Source: an uncultured Eubacteriales bacterium
Lineage (GTDB): Bacteria; Bacillota; Clostridia; Christensenellales; Aristaeellaceae
Assembly: GCA_900553315.1 (NCBI GenBank)
Contig: USCW01000042.1
Span: forward strand, 1 to 10,606
DNA: 10,606 nucleotides
Reading direction: 5' to 3'
Position 1 is the first letter of the stretch; each line of letters starts with the position of its first letter. Both the position numbers and the translations under genes were made by a program. Below the pieces are notes generated by a model. The model was not told where the DNA came from. It saw nothing but the letters and a program-made list of their open reading frames with translations, and searched no databases. Of the stretch, positions 1-5,393 are shown piece by piece.

Positions 1-12
1 TCGGGAGGGAGC

Positions 13-54
13 GCGAGGGAGGGGGCTTTTCTACAGAAAAGCCCCCTCCCTCGC
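13..54. repeat. GC-rich perfect hairpin repeat, copy 1
   Basis: A perfect 19-bp inverted repeat (13-31 with 36-54) encloses a TACA loop. It starts 19 bases past the stop codon of the heptad-repeat gene. On the minus strand the hairpin is followed by GCTCCCTCCCGA, and the last nine bases of this flank recur after copy 2 (near 4939-4947), so the two belong to one family. There is no T-run after the hairpin in the direction of the adjacent gene. It is therefore not a textbook intrinsic terminator, although such a stem could still stop transcription or protect the 3' end of the mRNA. Confidence 0.75.
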
Positions 55-73
55 AAAACCCATGCTATTCTAT

Positions 74-1888
74 TTACTTCATCTGTGTGCGGATGACATA
101 GAGGAGGTCGTGGGACATGCCGTCGGCAACGAGGTCGTAGCTGAGCTCGGAGGCCAGCTGAGACTCGGTCGCATCGAGGATGTCCAGCGCCTTCTGCACG
201 TCGCCGGAGAGCAGGTCCAGACCCTTGTCGGTCAGCTTCGCCTTCAGCTCGGCCAGACCGCTGTCCAGCTCCACCACACCGTCGCTCAGTTGGGTTGCGC
301 CATCGCTCAGCTGGGTTGCGCCGCTGTGCAGCTCGGTGGAGCCAGATGCCGCCTGTGCAACACCGGCGGTGTAGGCCGCCAGACCCGTCACAAAGGTGTT
401 CACGGAATCCAGCTGATCCTTCAATGATTTCAGGGAATCATACGCCGCCTGAGCGGGAGCAATGGCTTCCTTGATCTGCGCCTGTACATCGTCGGAGGCC
501 AGATTCTGCTCCACCAGCGCGTTGATCTGATCGGTCACAGCCGCTTCCAGCTGCGCCTTCACATCGTCGGTACCCATCATCTGCTCCACAGCCTTGCTGA
601 TCTGCTGGGACTGCTCGTGCGTCACCTTACCCGCGCTCACGGCCTTCTGATAATCCTCAGCCGTCATGGTCATGCCGGCCTGCGCCAGCACACCCTCCAG
701 CACCTTGGCCTCCACCGCCTGTTCAACCGCCTTGCGCACGGCGCTTTCCTGCTTTTCGACCGCCGCCTGTACCTTTGTGCGGGCCTGCTCGGTCGCCTGC
801 GCCGTCAGCGCTTCAGGATCCAACTGCGCCAGCACCGCGTCCAGCGCCGTCGCGTAATTGTCCGCCGTCAGCTCCGGCATGGCGATCCCCGCCGCGTCCA
901 GACCAGCCGCCGCCAACTGCTGATTCGCCGTGGCCAGCACCGCGGTGAACAACTGGGAAGCGCCCTGATTCAGCGCGTCATTGTTTTCCGTCAGCGTGGT
1001 CAGACCGGTCTCCAGCGCAGCCACACCATCGTTCAGCGCCACAGCGCCATCCTTCAGGGAAGCCGCACCGTCCTTCAGCGTATCCACGCCGTCAAACAGG
1101 CGCTTCACCGCCACCAGCGCATCGTGTACGTCGCCGTCGCCCTCGGCAATGTCCTTGCCGTCCTTCAGCGCGTTCAGACCGTCGGTCAGTTCATTTACCA
1201 GATCATGAGCATCCTTGCTGTGATCCGCCAGCTCGTCGGACAGCACCTTCACGGGCTGCGCCGTCGCCAGCGTCATCATCCAATCCAGCTCCGCGTGATC
1301 GGCCTGCGCCTTCACGGTGAAGGACGCGGGCACCTCGGCGCGCTCGTCCAGACCGGGCACCGCCCAGCCCACCAGCACATTGCGGCTGCCGTCGGTGATG
1401 ATCGTGCCGTTGTCCACGGTCACGCCGGTCATGTTCTCGTCCAGCGGGATCACCGTCAGCGCCAGATAGGGCTTTTCGGCGGTGTAGGTCACTTCAATGG
1501 TCACTTCACCGGTCATGTTCGCCAGCTCCTCGGCGCTCACCTCCTGACCATCCACGGTCAGGCGCACTACAGGAGCAATATCCATGGCCTTGTCAGACGT
1601 GCCCTGATAGATCACGCTGGCGCCGTTCAGCTGCCAAGTGAGGTTCTCGCCGTCCTGAGTGAAGGTCTCATGACCGCTCACGTTCTGCACGTCCGTCAGC
1701 ATCGTGCGGTCGGTCACGGTATCCAGCTTATCGCCGTTTTCAAGGCGAACATTATCCACAAGGGTCGTCACGTTGCCCTGACTGTCCGTCACGGCGAAGA
1801 CCCGTTCATGCTTGACGGTTTCAGCGCTGGCGCCGCAGGCCAGCAGCACGCACAGCGCGGTGAGCAAAGCAAGTACACGCTTTTTCAT
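74..1888 (-). CDS. Secreted Leu/Gly heptad-repeat protein, MMPL transporter partner
   Basis: A 604-residue extracytoplasmic protein. Residues 1-22 form a signal peptide (basic MKKR, hydrophobic core, likely cut after ASA before E23). Cys18 gives a weak lipobox (LLAC), but Leu at -2 makes lipidation unlikely. Residues 23-215 look beta-rich. Residues 232-300 and 510-550 carry the xxxLxxG heptad pattern (for example TLKDGAASLKDG and TQLSDGATQLSDG). Residues 340-500 are Ala/Gln/Glu-rich and probably helical coiled coil. The C-terminal stretch near 584-604 (DGM then YVIRTQMK) resembles the end of other clostridial proteins encoded beside MMPL pumps. YhgE/Pip proteins with similar heptads have flanking membrane helices, whereas none beyond the signal peptide is seen here. 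The start is taken as ATG at 1888 because GGAAG lies six bases upstream; an in-frame GTG at 1909 abuts the preceding stop and lacks a ribosome site. It lies 21 bases after the MMPL gene, so it is probably co-transcribed with it. An accessory role in export or envelope spanning is inference. Confidence 0.85.
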   Translation of the reverse strand: MKKRVLALLTALCVLLACGASAETVKHERVFAVTDSQGNVTTLVDNVRLENGDKLDTVTDRTMLTDVQNVSGHETFTQDGENLTWQLNGASVIYQGTSDKAMDIAPVVRLTVDGQEVSAEELANMTGEVTIEVTYTAEKPYLALTVIPLDENMTGVTVDNGTIITDGSRNVLVGWAVPGLDERAEVPASFTVKAQADHAELDWMMTLATAQPVKVLSDELADHSKDAHDLVNELTDGLNALKDGKDIAEGDGDVHDALVAVKRLFDGVDTLKDGAASLKDGAVALNDGVAALETGLTTLTENNDALNQGASQLFTAVLATANQQLAAAGLDAAGIAMPELTADNYATALDAVLAQLDPEALTAQATEQARTKVQAAVEKQESAVRKAVEQAVEAKVLEGVLAQAGMTMTAEDYQKAVSAGKVTHEQSQQISKAVEQMMGTDDVKAQLEAAVTDQINALVEQNLASDDVQAQIKEAIAPAQAAYDSLKSLKDQLDSVNTFVTGLAAYTAGVAQAASGSTELHSGATQLSDGATQLSDGVVELDSGLAELKAKLTDKGLDLLSGDVQKALDILDATESQLASELSYDLVADGMSHDLLYVIRTQMK

Positions 1889-1894
1889 TGCGAT

Positions 1895-1899
1895 CTTCC
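1895..1899 (-). promoter_or_regulatory. Ribosome binding site deciding the heptad-protein start
   Basis: GGAAG on the minus strand sits six bases before the ATG at 1888, inside the 21-base gap after the MMPL stop. A second purine block, AAAGGA, at 1902-1907 is farther away. The GTG at 1909 has only the end of the MMPL coding sequence upstream and no purine-rich site, which favours the ATG. Confidence 0.6.
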
Positions 1900-1909
1900 A
1901 TCCTTTCAC

Positions 1910-3985
1910 TTACTTGACGTTCCGGGCGCTCTTCATGTTCAGCGTCGAATGCACAATGACCTTATCCAGCATCAGCAGCACGGCGGGCAGCAGGAACAGC
2001 ACCACCACCACGGAGCACAGCGCGCCGCGAGCCATCAGACTGCACATGGAGGAAATAATGTCTACGTTGGAATACAGGCCTACGCCAAAGGTGGCGGCGA
2101 AGAAGCTCAGGCCGCTGACCAGAATGGACTGCGCCGAGGAGGCCACAGCCGCGCCGACGGCTTCCTTCCTGCCCTGACCGCTCCTGCGGTTTTGCAGGTA
2201 TTTGGTGGTCATCAGAATGGCATAGTCCACGGTGGAGCCCAGCTGAATGGTCGAGATCAGGATAGGCGCCACGAAGGGCAGGGTCGTATTCGTGAAGTAG
2301 GGAATGCACAGGTTCGCGGCAATGGCGGCCTCGATCAGCGCCACCAGCAGCACCGGCAGGGACAGGGAGCGCAGCACCAGCGCGATAATCACGAAGATGG
2401 CCGCGATGGAGATGATGTTGACCACCTTGAAGTCGTTATCGGTGCAGCTGATCAAATCCTTGGTGCAGGGCGCTTCACCGATGAGCATGCCGCCCTCGTC
2501 ATACTTCTTGAGGATGGCGTTCAGCGCTTCGATCTGCGCGTTCACCGCGTCGGAGGAAACAACGTATTCGGAGTTGATGAGCATCAACTGGTAGCGGTCG
2601 CTCTTGAGCAGCTCCACCACGTCGTTCGGCAGGATGCTCTCGGGGATGCCCGCGCTGAGCAGACTGTCCAGCGACAGCACCTGCTGCACGCCGTCGACCT
2701 CGCTCATTTCGTCGGTCATGTCGCACACGGCCTTCTGGGATACATCCGCGTCCACCAGCACCAGATGGGTGGTGGAAACGTCGAAGGTATCGGCCAGCTT
2801 ATGGTTTGCTTGAGTGGATTCCAGTTCCTCAGGCAGCGCCGCGGACATATCGTAGTACACGCCCACGTTGCTGTAGCCGTAGAACGCGGGGATGCAGATC
2901 AGCAGCAGCACCACGAACAGCACCTTGTAGTTCTTTACCACAAACTTGCTGATGCCCGCCATGCTGGGGAGCAGCGGCTTATGGGAGGTCTTTTCAATGG
3001 CCTTGTCCATCATCAGGATGACGCAGGGAAGCAGCGTCACCGTTGCCAGCACGCCGAGGATAACGCCCTTGCTCATGACGATGCCCAAGTCGCGGCCCAG
3101 CGTGAAGCTCATGGCGCACAGGGCGATGAAGCCCGCCACGGTGGTCAGGCTGCTGCCCAGCACAGAGGAGAAGGTCAGCTGAATGGCCTTCGCCATAGCT
3201 TCCTCACGGTCGGCAATGACGGCCTTGTTCTCCTTGTAGCTGTGCCACAGGAAGATGGAGTAGTCCAGCGTCACAGCCAGCTGCAGCACGGCGGCGACGG
3301 CCTTGGTGATGTAGGAAATCTCACCGAGGAAGTAGTTGCTGCCCATGTTCCACACGATGCTCACGCCAATGCACAGCAGGAAGATGAACGGCAGGAGGAA
3401 CGAGTCCATCGTAAGCATCAGCACCACGCAGCTCAGCGCCACGGCGATGGCCACGTAGATGCCTTCCTGCTCCTCGACCAGCTGCTTGGTATCCGTCACG
3501 ACGGCGGACAATCCGGCCACGAAGCACTTCTTGCCGGCGATCTGCCGAATCTGCTGAATGGCTTCCATGGTGCCCTCAGCGGAGGAGGTCTCATCGAAGA
3601 ACACGGCCATCAGCCGCGCGTCGTCCTTCTGGAACATCTCGCGCAGGTTATCCGGCAGAATCTCCACAGGGAGGCTGCCCTTCAGGATGGAGGCATAGCC
3701 GATAACGGACTCCACATGGGGCACATTCCGCACAGCCTCCTCCAAGTCAGCCTGCTCTACTTCGCTCAGGCCCTCCGTCACGCACAGGGAGAAGGCGCCC
3801 TTGCCAAAGTCCTCGGTCAGAATGTTCTGGCCCTTGATCGTGTCCAAATCATCAGGCAGATAATACAGCAGGTCATATTTGACCTTTGTGGACATCATGC
3901 CGAACACCGAGGGGATCATCAGCGCCAAACAGACGATCACCACAACGACACGATGCTTCACCAGCCACCTTGCGAACCGGTTCAC
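1910..3985 (-). CDS. MMPL/RND-superfamily membrane transporter
   Basis: A 691-residue integral membrane protein with the two-fold layout of the MMPL family. There is one N-terminal helix (about 12-30), a first extracytoplasmic domain (31-175) and a block of five helices (about 176-326). A second external domain (372-520) follows helix 7 (353-371), and a second block of five helices spans about 521-673. The membrane Asp-Tyr signature occurs once in each half: TLDYSIFL (Asp241) and STVDYAILMTTKY (Asp587). In this family these residues lie in the proton-relay region, so the protein is very likely a proton-driven exporter of lipids, hydrophobic compounds or drugs. The substrate cannot be read from the sequence. 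The length is typical of small Firmicutes MMPL proteins and both halves are intact. The start is GTG at 3985 with a strong AAGGAGGA six bases upstream. It is first in a two-gene operon, divergent from the TetR gene that probably controls it. The family is certain, the substrate unknown. Confidence 0.95.
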   Translation of the reverse strand: MNRFARWLVKHRVVVVIVCLALMIPSVFGMMSTKVKYDLLYYLPDDLDTIKGQNILTEDFGKGAFSLCVTEGLSEVEQADLEEAVRNVPHVESVIGYASILKGSLPVEILPDNLREMFQKDDARLMAVFFDETSSAEGTMEAIQQIRQIAGKKCFVAGLSAVVTDTKQLVEEQEGIYVAIAVALSCVVLMLTMDSFLLPFIFLLCIGVSIVWNMGSNYFLGEISYITKAVAAVLQLAVTLDYSIFLWHSYKENKAVIADREEAMAKAIQLTFSSVLGSSLTTVAGFIALCAMSFTLGRDLGIVMSKGVILGVLATVTLLPCVILMMDKAIEKTSHKPLLPSMAGISKFVVKNYKVLFVVLLLICIPAFYGYSNVGVYYDMSAALPEELESTQANHKLADTFDVSTTHLVLVDADVSQKAVCDMTDEMSEVDGVQQVLSLDSLLSAGIPESILPNDVVELLKSDRYQLMLINSEYVVSSDAVNAQIEALNAILKKYDEGGMLIGEAPCTKDLISCTDNDFKVVNIISIAAIFVIIALVLRSLSLPVLLVALIEAAIAANLCIPYFTNTTLPFVAPILISTIQLGSTVDYAILMTTKYLQNRRSGQGRKEAVGAAVASSAQSILVSGLSFFAATFGVGLYSNVDIISSMCSLMARGALCSVVVVLFLLPAVLLMLDKVIVHSTLNMKSARNVK

Positions 3986-3991
3986 AACAGT

Positions 3992-3999
3992 TCCTCCTT
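3992..3999 (-). promoter_or_regulatory. Strong ribosome binding site for the MMPL gene (GTG start)
   Basis: AAGGAGGA on the minus strand lies six bases before the GTG at 3985. This is a near-perfect complement to the 16S rRNA tail, so it supports the non-ATG start and predicts efficient translation whenever the transcript is made. Confidence 0.85.
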
Positions 4000-4027
4000 T
4001 TCTGAATCATCTTTCTTTTACTTAACA

Positions 4028-4050
4028 TATTGTTGACTTTCTCAACACTA
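4028..4050. promoter_or_regulatory. Probable TetR operator palindrome
   Basis: TGTTGA (4031-4036) and TCAACA (4042-4047) form a perfect 6+6 inverted repeat around a 5-base centre. Two further outer base pairs match across one mismatch (8 of 9 positions per arm). The size and symmetry suit a TetR-family dimer. The palindrome covers the -35 box of the plus-strand promoter (4033-4038) and the predicted start point (about 4047) of the minus-strand transcript. Bound protein would thus block both directions. The link to the neighbouring TetR gene is inference from position. Confidence 0.7.
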
Positions 4051-4061
4051 AATAGTATAAT
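4033..4061 (+). promoter_or_regulatory. Sigma-A promoter of the TetR gene
   Basis: TTGACT (4033-4038), a 17-base spacer and a perfect TATAAT (4056-4061) give a near-consensus housekeeping promoter. Transcription would begin near 4068, leaving an untranslated leader of about 117 bases before the ATG at 4185. The -35 box lies inside the palindrome at 4031-4047, which suggests autorepression. Confidence 0.8.
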
Positions 4062-4082
4062 GACACATGAGGCGAAAATCAA
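4054..4082 (-). promoter_or_regulatory. Sigma-A promoter of the MMPL operon
   Basis: On the minus strand TTGATT (4082-4077), a 17-base spacer and TATACT (4059-4054) form a good sigma-A promoter. The predicted start is near 4047, about 62 bases before the GTG at 3985. The -10 box shares bases 4056-4059 with the -10 box of the opposite promoter, so polymerase can probably occupy only one of them at a time. Confidence 0.75.
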
Positions 4083-4122
4083 TAAACACTTATTGTCACG
4101 CTCGCTGAATATCCGACACGGC

Positions 4123-4168
4123 GCTTGAAAACGCTTGGATACTCAACCAAAGGCTTGAAAGTGTTGAG
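4123..4168 (+). promoter_or_regulatory. Leader repeats: possible second regulator site or RNA hairpin
   Basis: The tetR leader holds a direct repeat GCTTGAAA (4123-4130 and 4153-4160, 30 bases apart) and an inverted repeat CTCAAC (4142-4147) / GTTGAG (4163-4168). The block GTGTTGAG at 4161-4168 is the exact reverse complement of CTCAACAC at 4041-4048, which overlaps the right half of the main operator. This could be a secondary operator half-site, or a 6-bp RNA hairpin ending just upstream of the ribosome site AGAGGA (4173-4178). The sequence alone does not choose between them. Confidence 0.4.
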
Positions 4169-4184
4169 GAAAAGAGGACGAAAC

Positions 4185-4784
4185 ATGACTGATGTTCAGA
4201 ACAAAGCGCCTGAAAAGAAAGAAGACCGCCGGGTACGGCGGACGAAGAAGCTGCTCAGTCAGGGGCTGATCCAGCTCATGCAGGAAAAGCAGGTGAAGGA
4301 TATTACGGTGCGGGAGCTGGCCGATCTGGTGGACGTGAACCGCGGGACCTTCTATCTCTACTACCGCGATATTTTTGACATGCTGGATTCCATTGAGCAG
4401 GAGCTATTTGAGCAGCTGAATCATCTCATTGAGGCGCACAAGGGTGAGCCGGTATTGACCCATGCGCTGCCCGTGCTGCAGGAGCTCTTTCATTTAATAG
4501 AAGACAATCAGGACATTTGCCGCGTGCTATTGAGCGAAAACGGCGACATGAAGTTTCTCGAAAAGCTCAGCGATGTAGTGCAGCGCGAGTTCCGCACCGA
4601 CTGGCTGGCCGGTGTTCGCACCGACGAGATCGCCTTTGACTACAGCTACGCCTTCGGTGCGTTAGGCTTCATCGGTCTGCTCCGCACATGGCTGAACCGC
4701 AACTGCGCCGAAAAAGCCGACGACATGGCCCGTCTGGCCGACAAGCTCATCCGCCAAGGCCTCACGTCGGGGTTAGTGAAGTGA
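4185..4784 (+). CDS. TetR/AcrR-family transcriptional regulator
   Basis: A 199-residue DNA-binding repressor of usual TetR length. Residues 1-20 are charged and probably flexible. Residues 20-62 form the N-terminal three-helix DNA-binding domain, with the signature from ITVRELADLVDV through NRGTFYLYYRD (helix-turn-helix about 40-62). Residues 63-199 are the helical ligand-binding and dimerisation domain, with FIGLLRTWL near 162-170 as seen in TetR_C-type clostridial regulators. The start is ATG at 4185 because AGAGGA lies six bases upstream. The frame is open back to a TTG at 4125, but that codon has no ribosome site and the added residues do not look like TetR. The gene is divergent from the MMPL operon and shares its promoter region, including a palindrome suited to a TetR dimer. 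It is probably autoregulated and represses the exporter until a ligand binds. The ligand is unknown. Confidence 0.92.
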   Translation: MTDVQNKAPEKKEDRRVRRTKKLLSQGLIQLMQEKQVKDITVRELADLVDVNRGTFYLYYRDIFDMLDSIEQELFEQLNHLIEAHKGEPVLTHALPVLQELFHLIEDNQDICRVLLSENGDMKFLEKLSDVVQREFRTDWLAGVRTDEIAFDYSYAFGALGFIGLLRTWLNRNCAEKADDMARLADKLIRQGLTSGLVK

Positions 4785-4785
4785 A

Positions 4786-4949
4786 GGGAGACGTGGGGGT
4801 ACTGCGAGGGAGGCGGCTTCTCAGAGAGAAGTTCCGCAACCTCAATCGGCGCGGCCTGTGGCCGCTTGTTTCGGTTGAGAAAGACAGCCATGCTCAGCCG
4901 CCACCGGCGGCTATGGCTGTCTTTCCCCTCCCCCGGACCCCTCCCGAAG
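4786..4949 (+). repeat. GC-rich hairpin repeat, copy 2, enlarged by compound hairpins
   Basis: It starts one base after the tetR stop. The left part (4786-4831) aligns without gaps to copy 3 (10541-10586): both begin GGGAGACG and both have CTTCTC exactly 31 bases later, then GAGAAG. The right part CTCCCCCGGACCCC (4928-4941) matches copy 3 at 13 of 14 bases. In copy 3 these two parts are 5 bases apart; here they are 96 apart. The extra stretch is two hairpins back to back: 4841-4879 (CTCAATCG with CGGTTGAG; inner GCGGCC-TGT-GGCCGC) and 4879-4925 (13-bp stem, a 4-base bulge, then AGCCGCC-ACC-GGCGGCT). No open frame of interest is present. An origin by insertion is inference. Confidence 0.65.
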
Positions 4950-5021
4950 AGTAGCTGGGAATAGACTTGACGCTTCCTTCCGGCTTTCGCACCCATGCGA
5001 GTTGGGCGCGGCTCCCTGCAA

Positions 5022-5068
5022 GTTGGTTATGGTCACGGCGGCTGACAGAGCCGCCGCGACCTGCCAAC
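5022..5068. repeat. Long imperfect hairpin
   Basis: GTTGG (5022-5026) pairs with CCAAC (5064-5068). After a small internal loop, the 13-base arm 5031-5043 pairs with 5049-5061 at 12 of 13 positions around a GACAG loop. A second stem, CGTTTAT (5068-5074) with ATAAACG (5090-5096), begins at its foot. It is too long to be chance at this base composition, but its role is unknown. Confidence 0.6.
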
Positions 5069-5158
5069 GTTTATCTCCGATATCAGTCTATAAACGGGGG
5101 CCCGCAGGGGTGGCGGGGGCGATCAGAAAGCTGCCAGACGGCCTCCGTCCACCGCCTC

Positions 5159-5244
5159 GCCTCCGCAGAGGCAAAATCCTTCCGCGTCCGCAGACGCGGT
5201 CCCTTGACTCCCTCCGCAGAGGAAGCTGTCAGCCGAAGGCTAAC
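5159..5244 (-). repeat. Run of four short hairpins, three with cUGCGg loops
   Basis: Stems are GCCTC/GAGGC (5159-5172), CCGCGTC/GACGCGG (5182-5199), CCTC/GAGG (5211-5222) and GTCAGCC/GGCTAAC with one wobble (5228-5244). The first three share the loop CGCA on the plus strand, which is UGCG closed by C-G on the minus-strand RNA, a member of the very stable cUNCGg class. Loops start at 5164, 5189 and 5215, spaced 25 and 26 bases. This regularity suggests a structured or repeated element rather than random sequence. Confidence 0.5.
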
Positions 5245-5310
5245 TGAGGATAAGCCCTCAAGCTGGTCTTCATACCAGTTGTGTTCCCCCTTCCTGCTCC
5301 CCTCCCACAC

Positions 5311-5343
5311 AAAAAGGGAGCCTGACATTCCCATCAGGCTCCC
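5311..5343 (-). terminator. Intrinsic terminator of the giant secreted-protein gene
   Basis: On the minus strand GGGAGCCTGA, an 8-base loop and TCAGGCTCCC form a perfect 10-bp stem followed directly by TTTTT. It lies about 50 bases past the stop codon of the 1679-residue gene and has the standard form of a Rho-independent terminator for it. Confidence 0.85.
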
Positions 5344-5352
5344 CTGCCACCC

Positions 5353-5393
5353 GCGCCGCCGAAGCATATCACTTCGGCGGCGCTTTCTTTTAT
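5353..5393 (+). terminator. Plus-strand intrinsic terminator, end of tetR transcription unit
   Basis: GCGCCGCCGAAG (5353-5364) and CTTCGGCGGCGC (5372-5383) form a perfect 12-bp stem with a 7-base loop. It is followed on the plus strand by TTTCTTTTATT, which overlaps the last codons of the opposing gene. It is the first convincing terminator downstream of tetR, so that mRNA may carry a structured 3' tail of about 600 bases. On the minus strand the same stem lies just after the stop codon and could aid 3'-end formation, though there it lacks a T-run. Confidence 0.7.

Larger units (their letters stand above)
4950..5310. other. Non-coding, hairpin-rich spacer between convergent genes
   Basis: No reading frame here has a plausible start, ribosome site or recognisable product. 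The stretch instead holds successive inverted repeats: 5022-5068, 5068-5096, four small stems between 5159 and 5244, and CTGGT-N6-ACCAG at 5263-5278. The minus-strand text near 5250-5205 (GTTAGCC-TTC-GGCTGAC, then CTCTGCGGAG) resembles dispersed repeats I recall from gut Oscillospirales genomes; that recollection is unverified. No convincing promoter is seen on either strand. If transcribed, it is most likely as the 3' part of tetR mRNA. Confidence 0.5.

Noticed and set aside
13..54. Intrinsic terminator for the heptad-protein gene
   Set aside because: The stem is strong, but no T-run follows it on the minus strand, so it is listed as a repeat rather than a terminator.
1835..1888. Lipoprotein signal (Cys18) in the heptad protein
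   Set aside because: LLAC has Leu at -2, which fits the lipobox poorly, and a good signal peptidase I site (ASA before Glu23) lies just after.
1889..1909. GTG start giving the heptad protein 7 more residues
   Set aside because: It directly follows the MMPL stop without a ribosome site. The extra residues would precede a normal signal peptide that begins MKKR.
617..4036. 1139-residue open frame on the plus strand
   Set aside because: It lies antisense to the MMPL and heptad-protein genes. Its His/Gln/Arg-rich text is typical of a mirrored GC-rich coding frame, and it has no recognisable domain or ribosome site.
4125..4184. TTG start giving the TetR protein 20 more residues
   Set aside because: There is no ribosome site before 4125, while the ATG at 4185 has AGAGGA at proper spacing and gives a standard TetR N-terminus.
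5159..5222. CRISPR-like spacing of CCGCAGA motifs
   Set aside because: Only three short motifs occur, each the loop of a hairpin with a different stem. There are no full-length direct repeats, spacers or cas genes.
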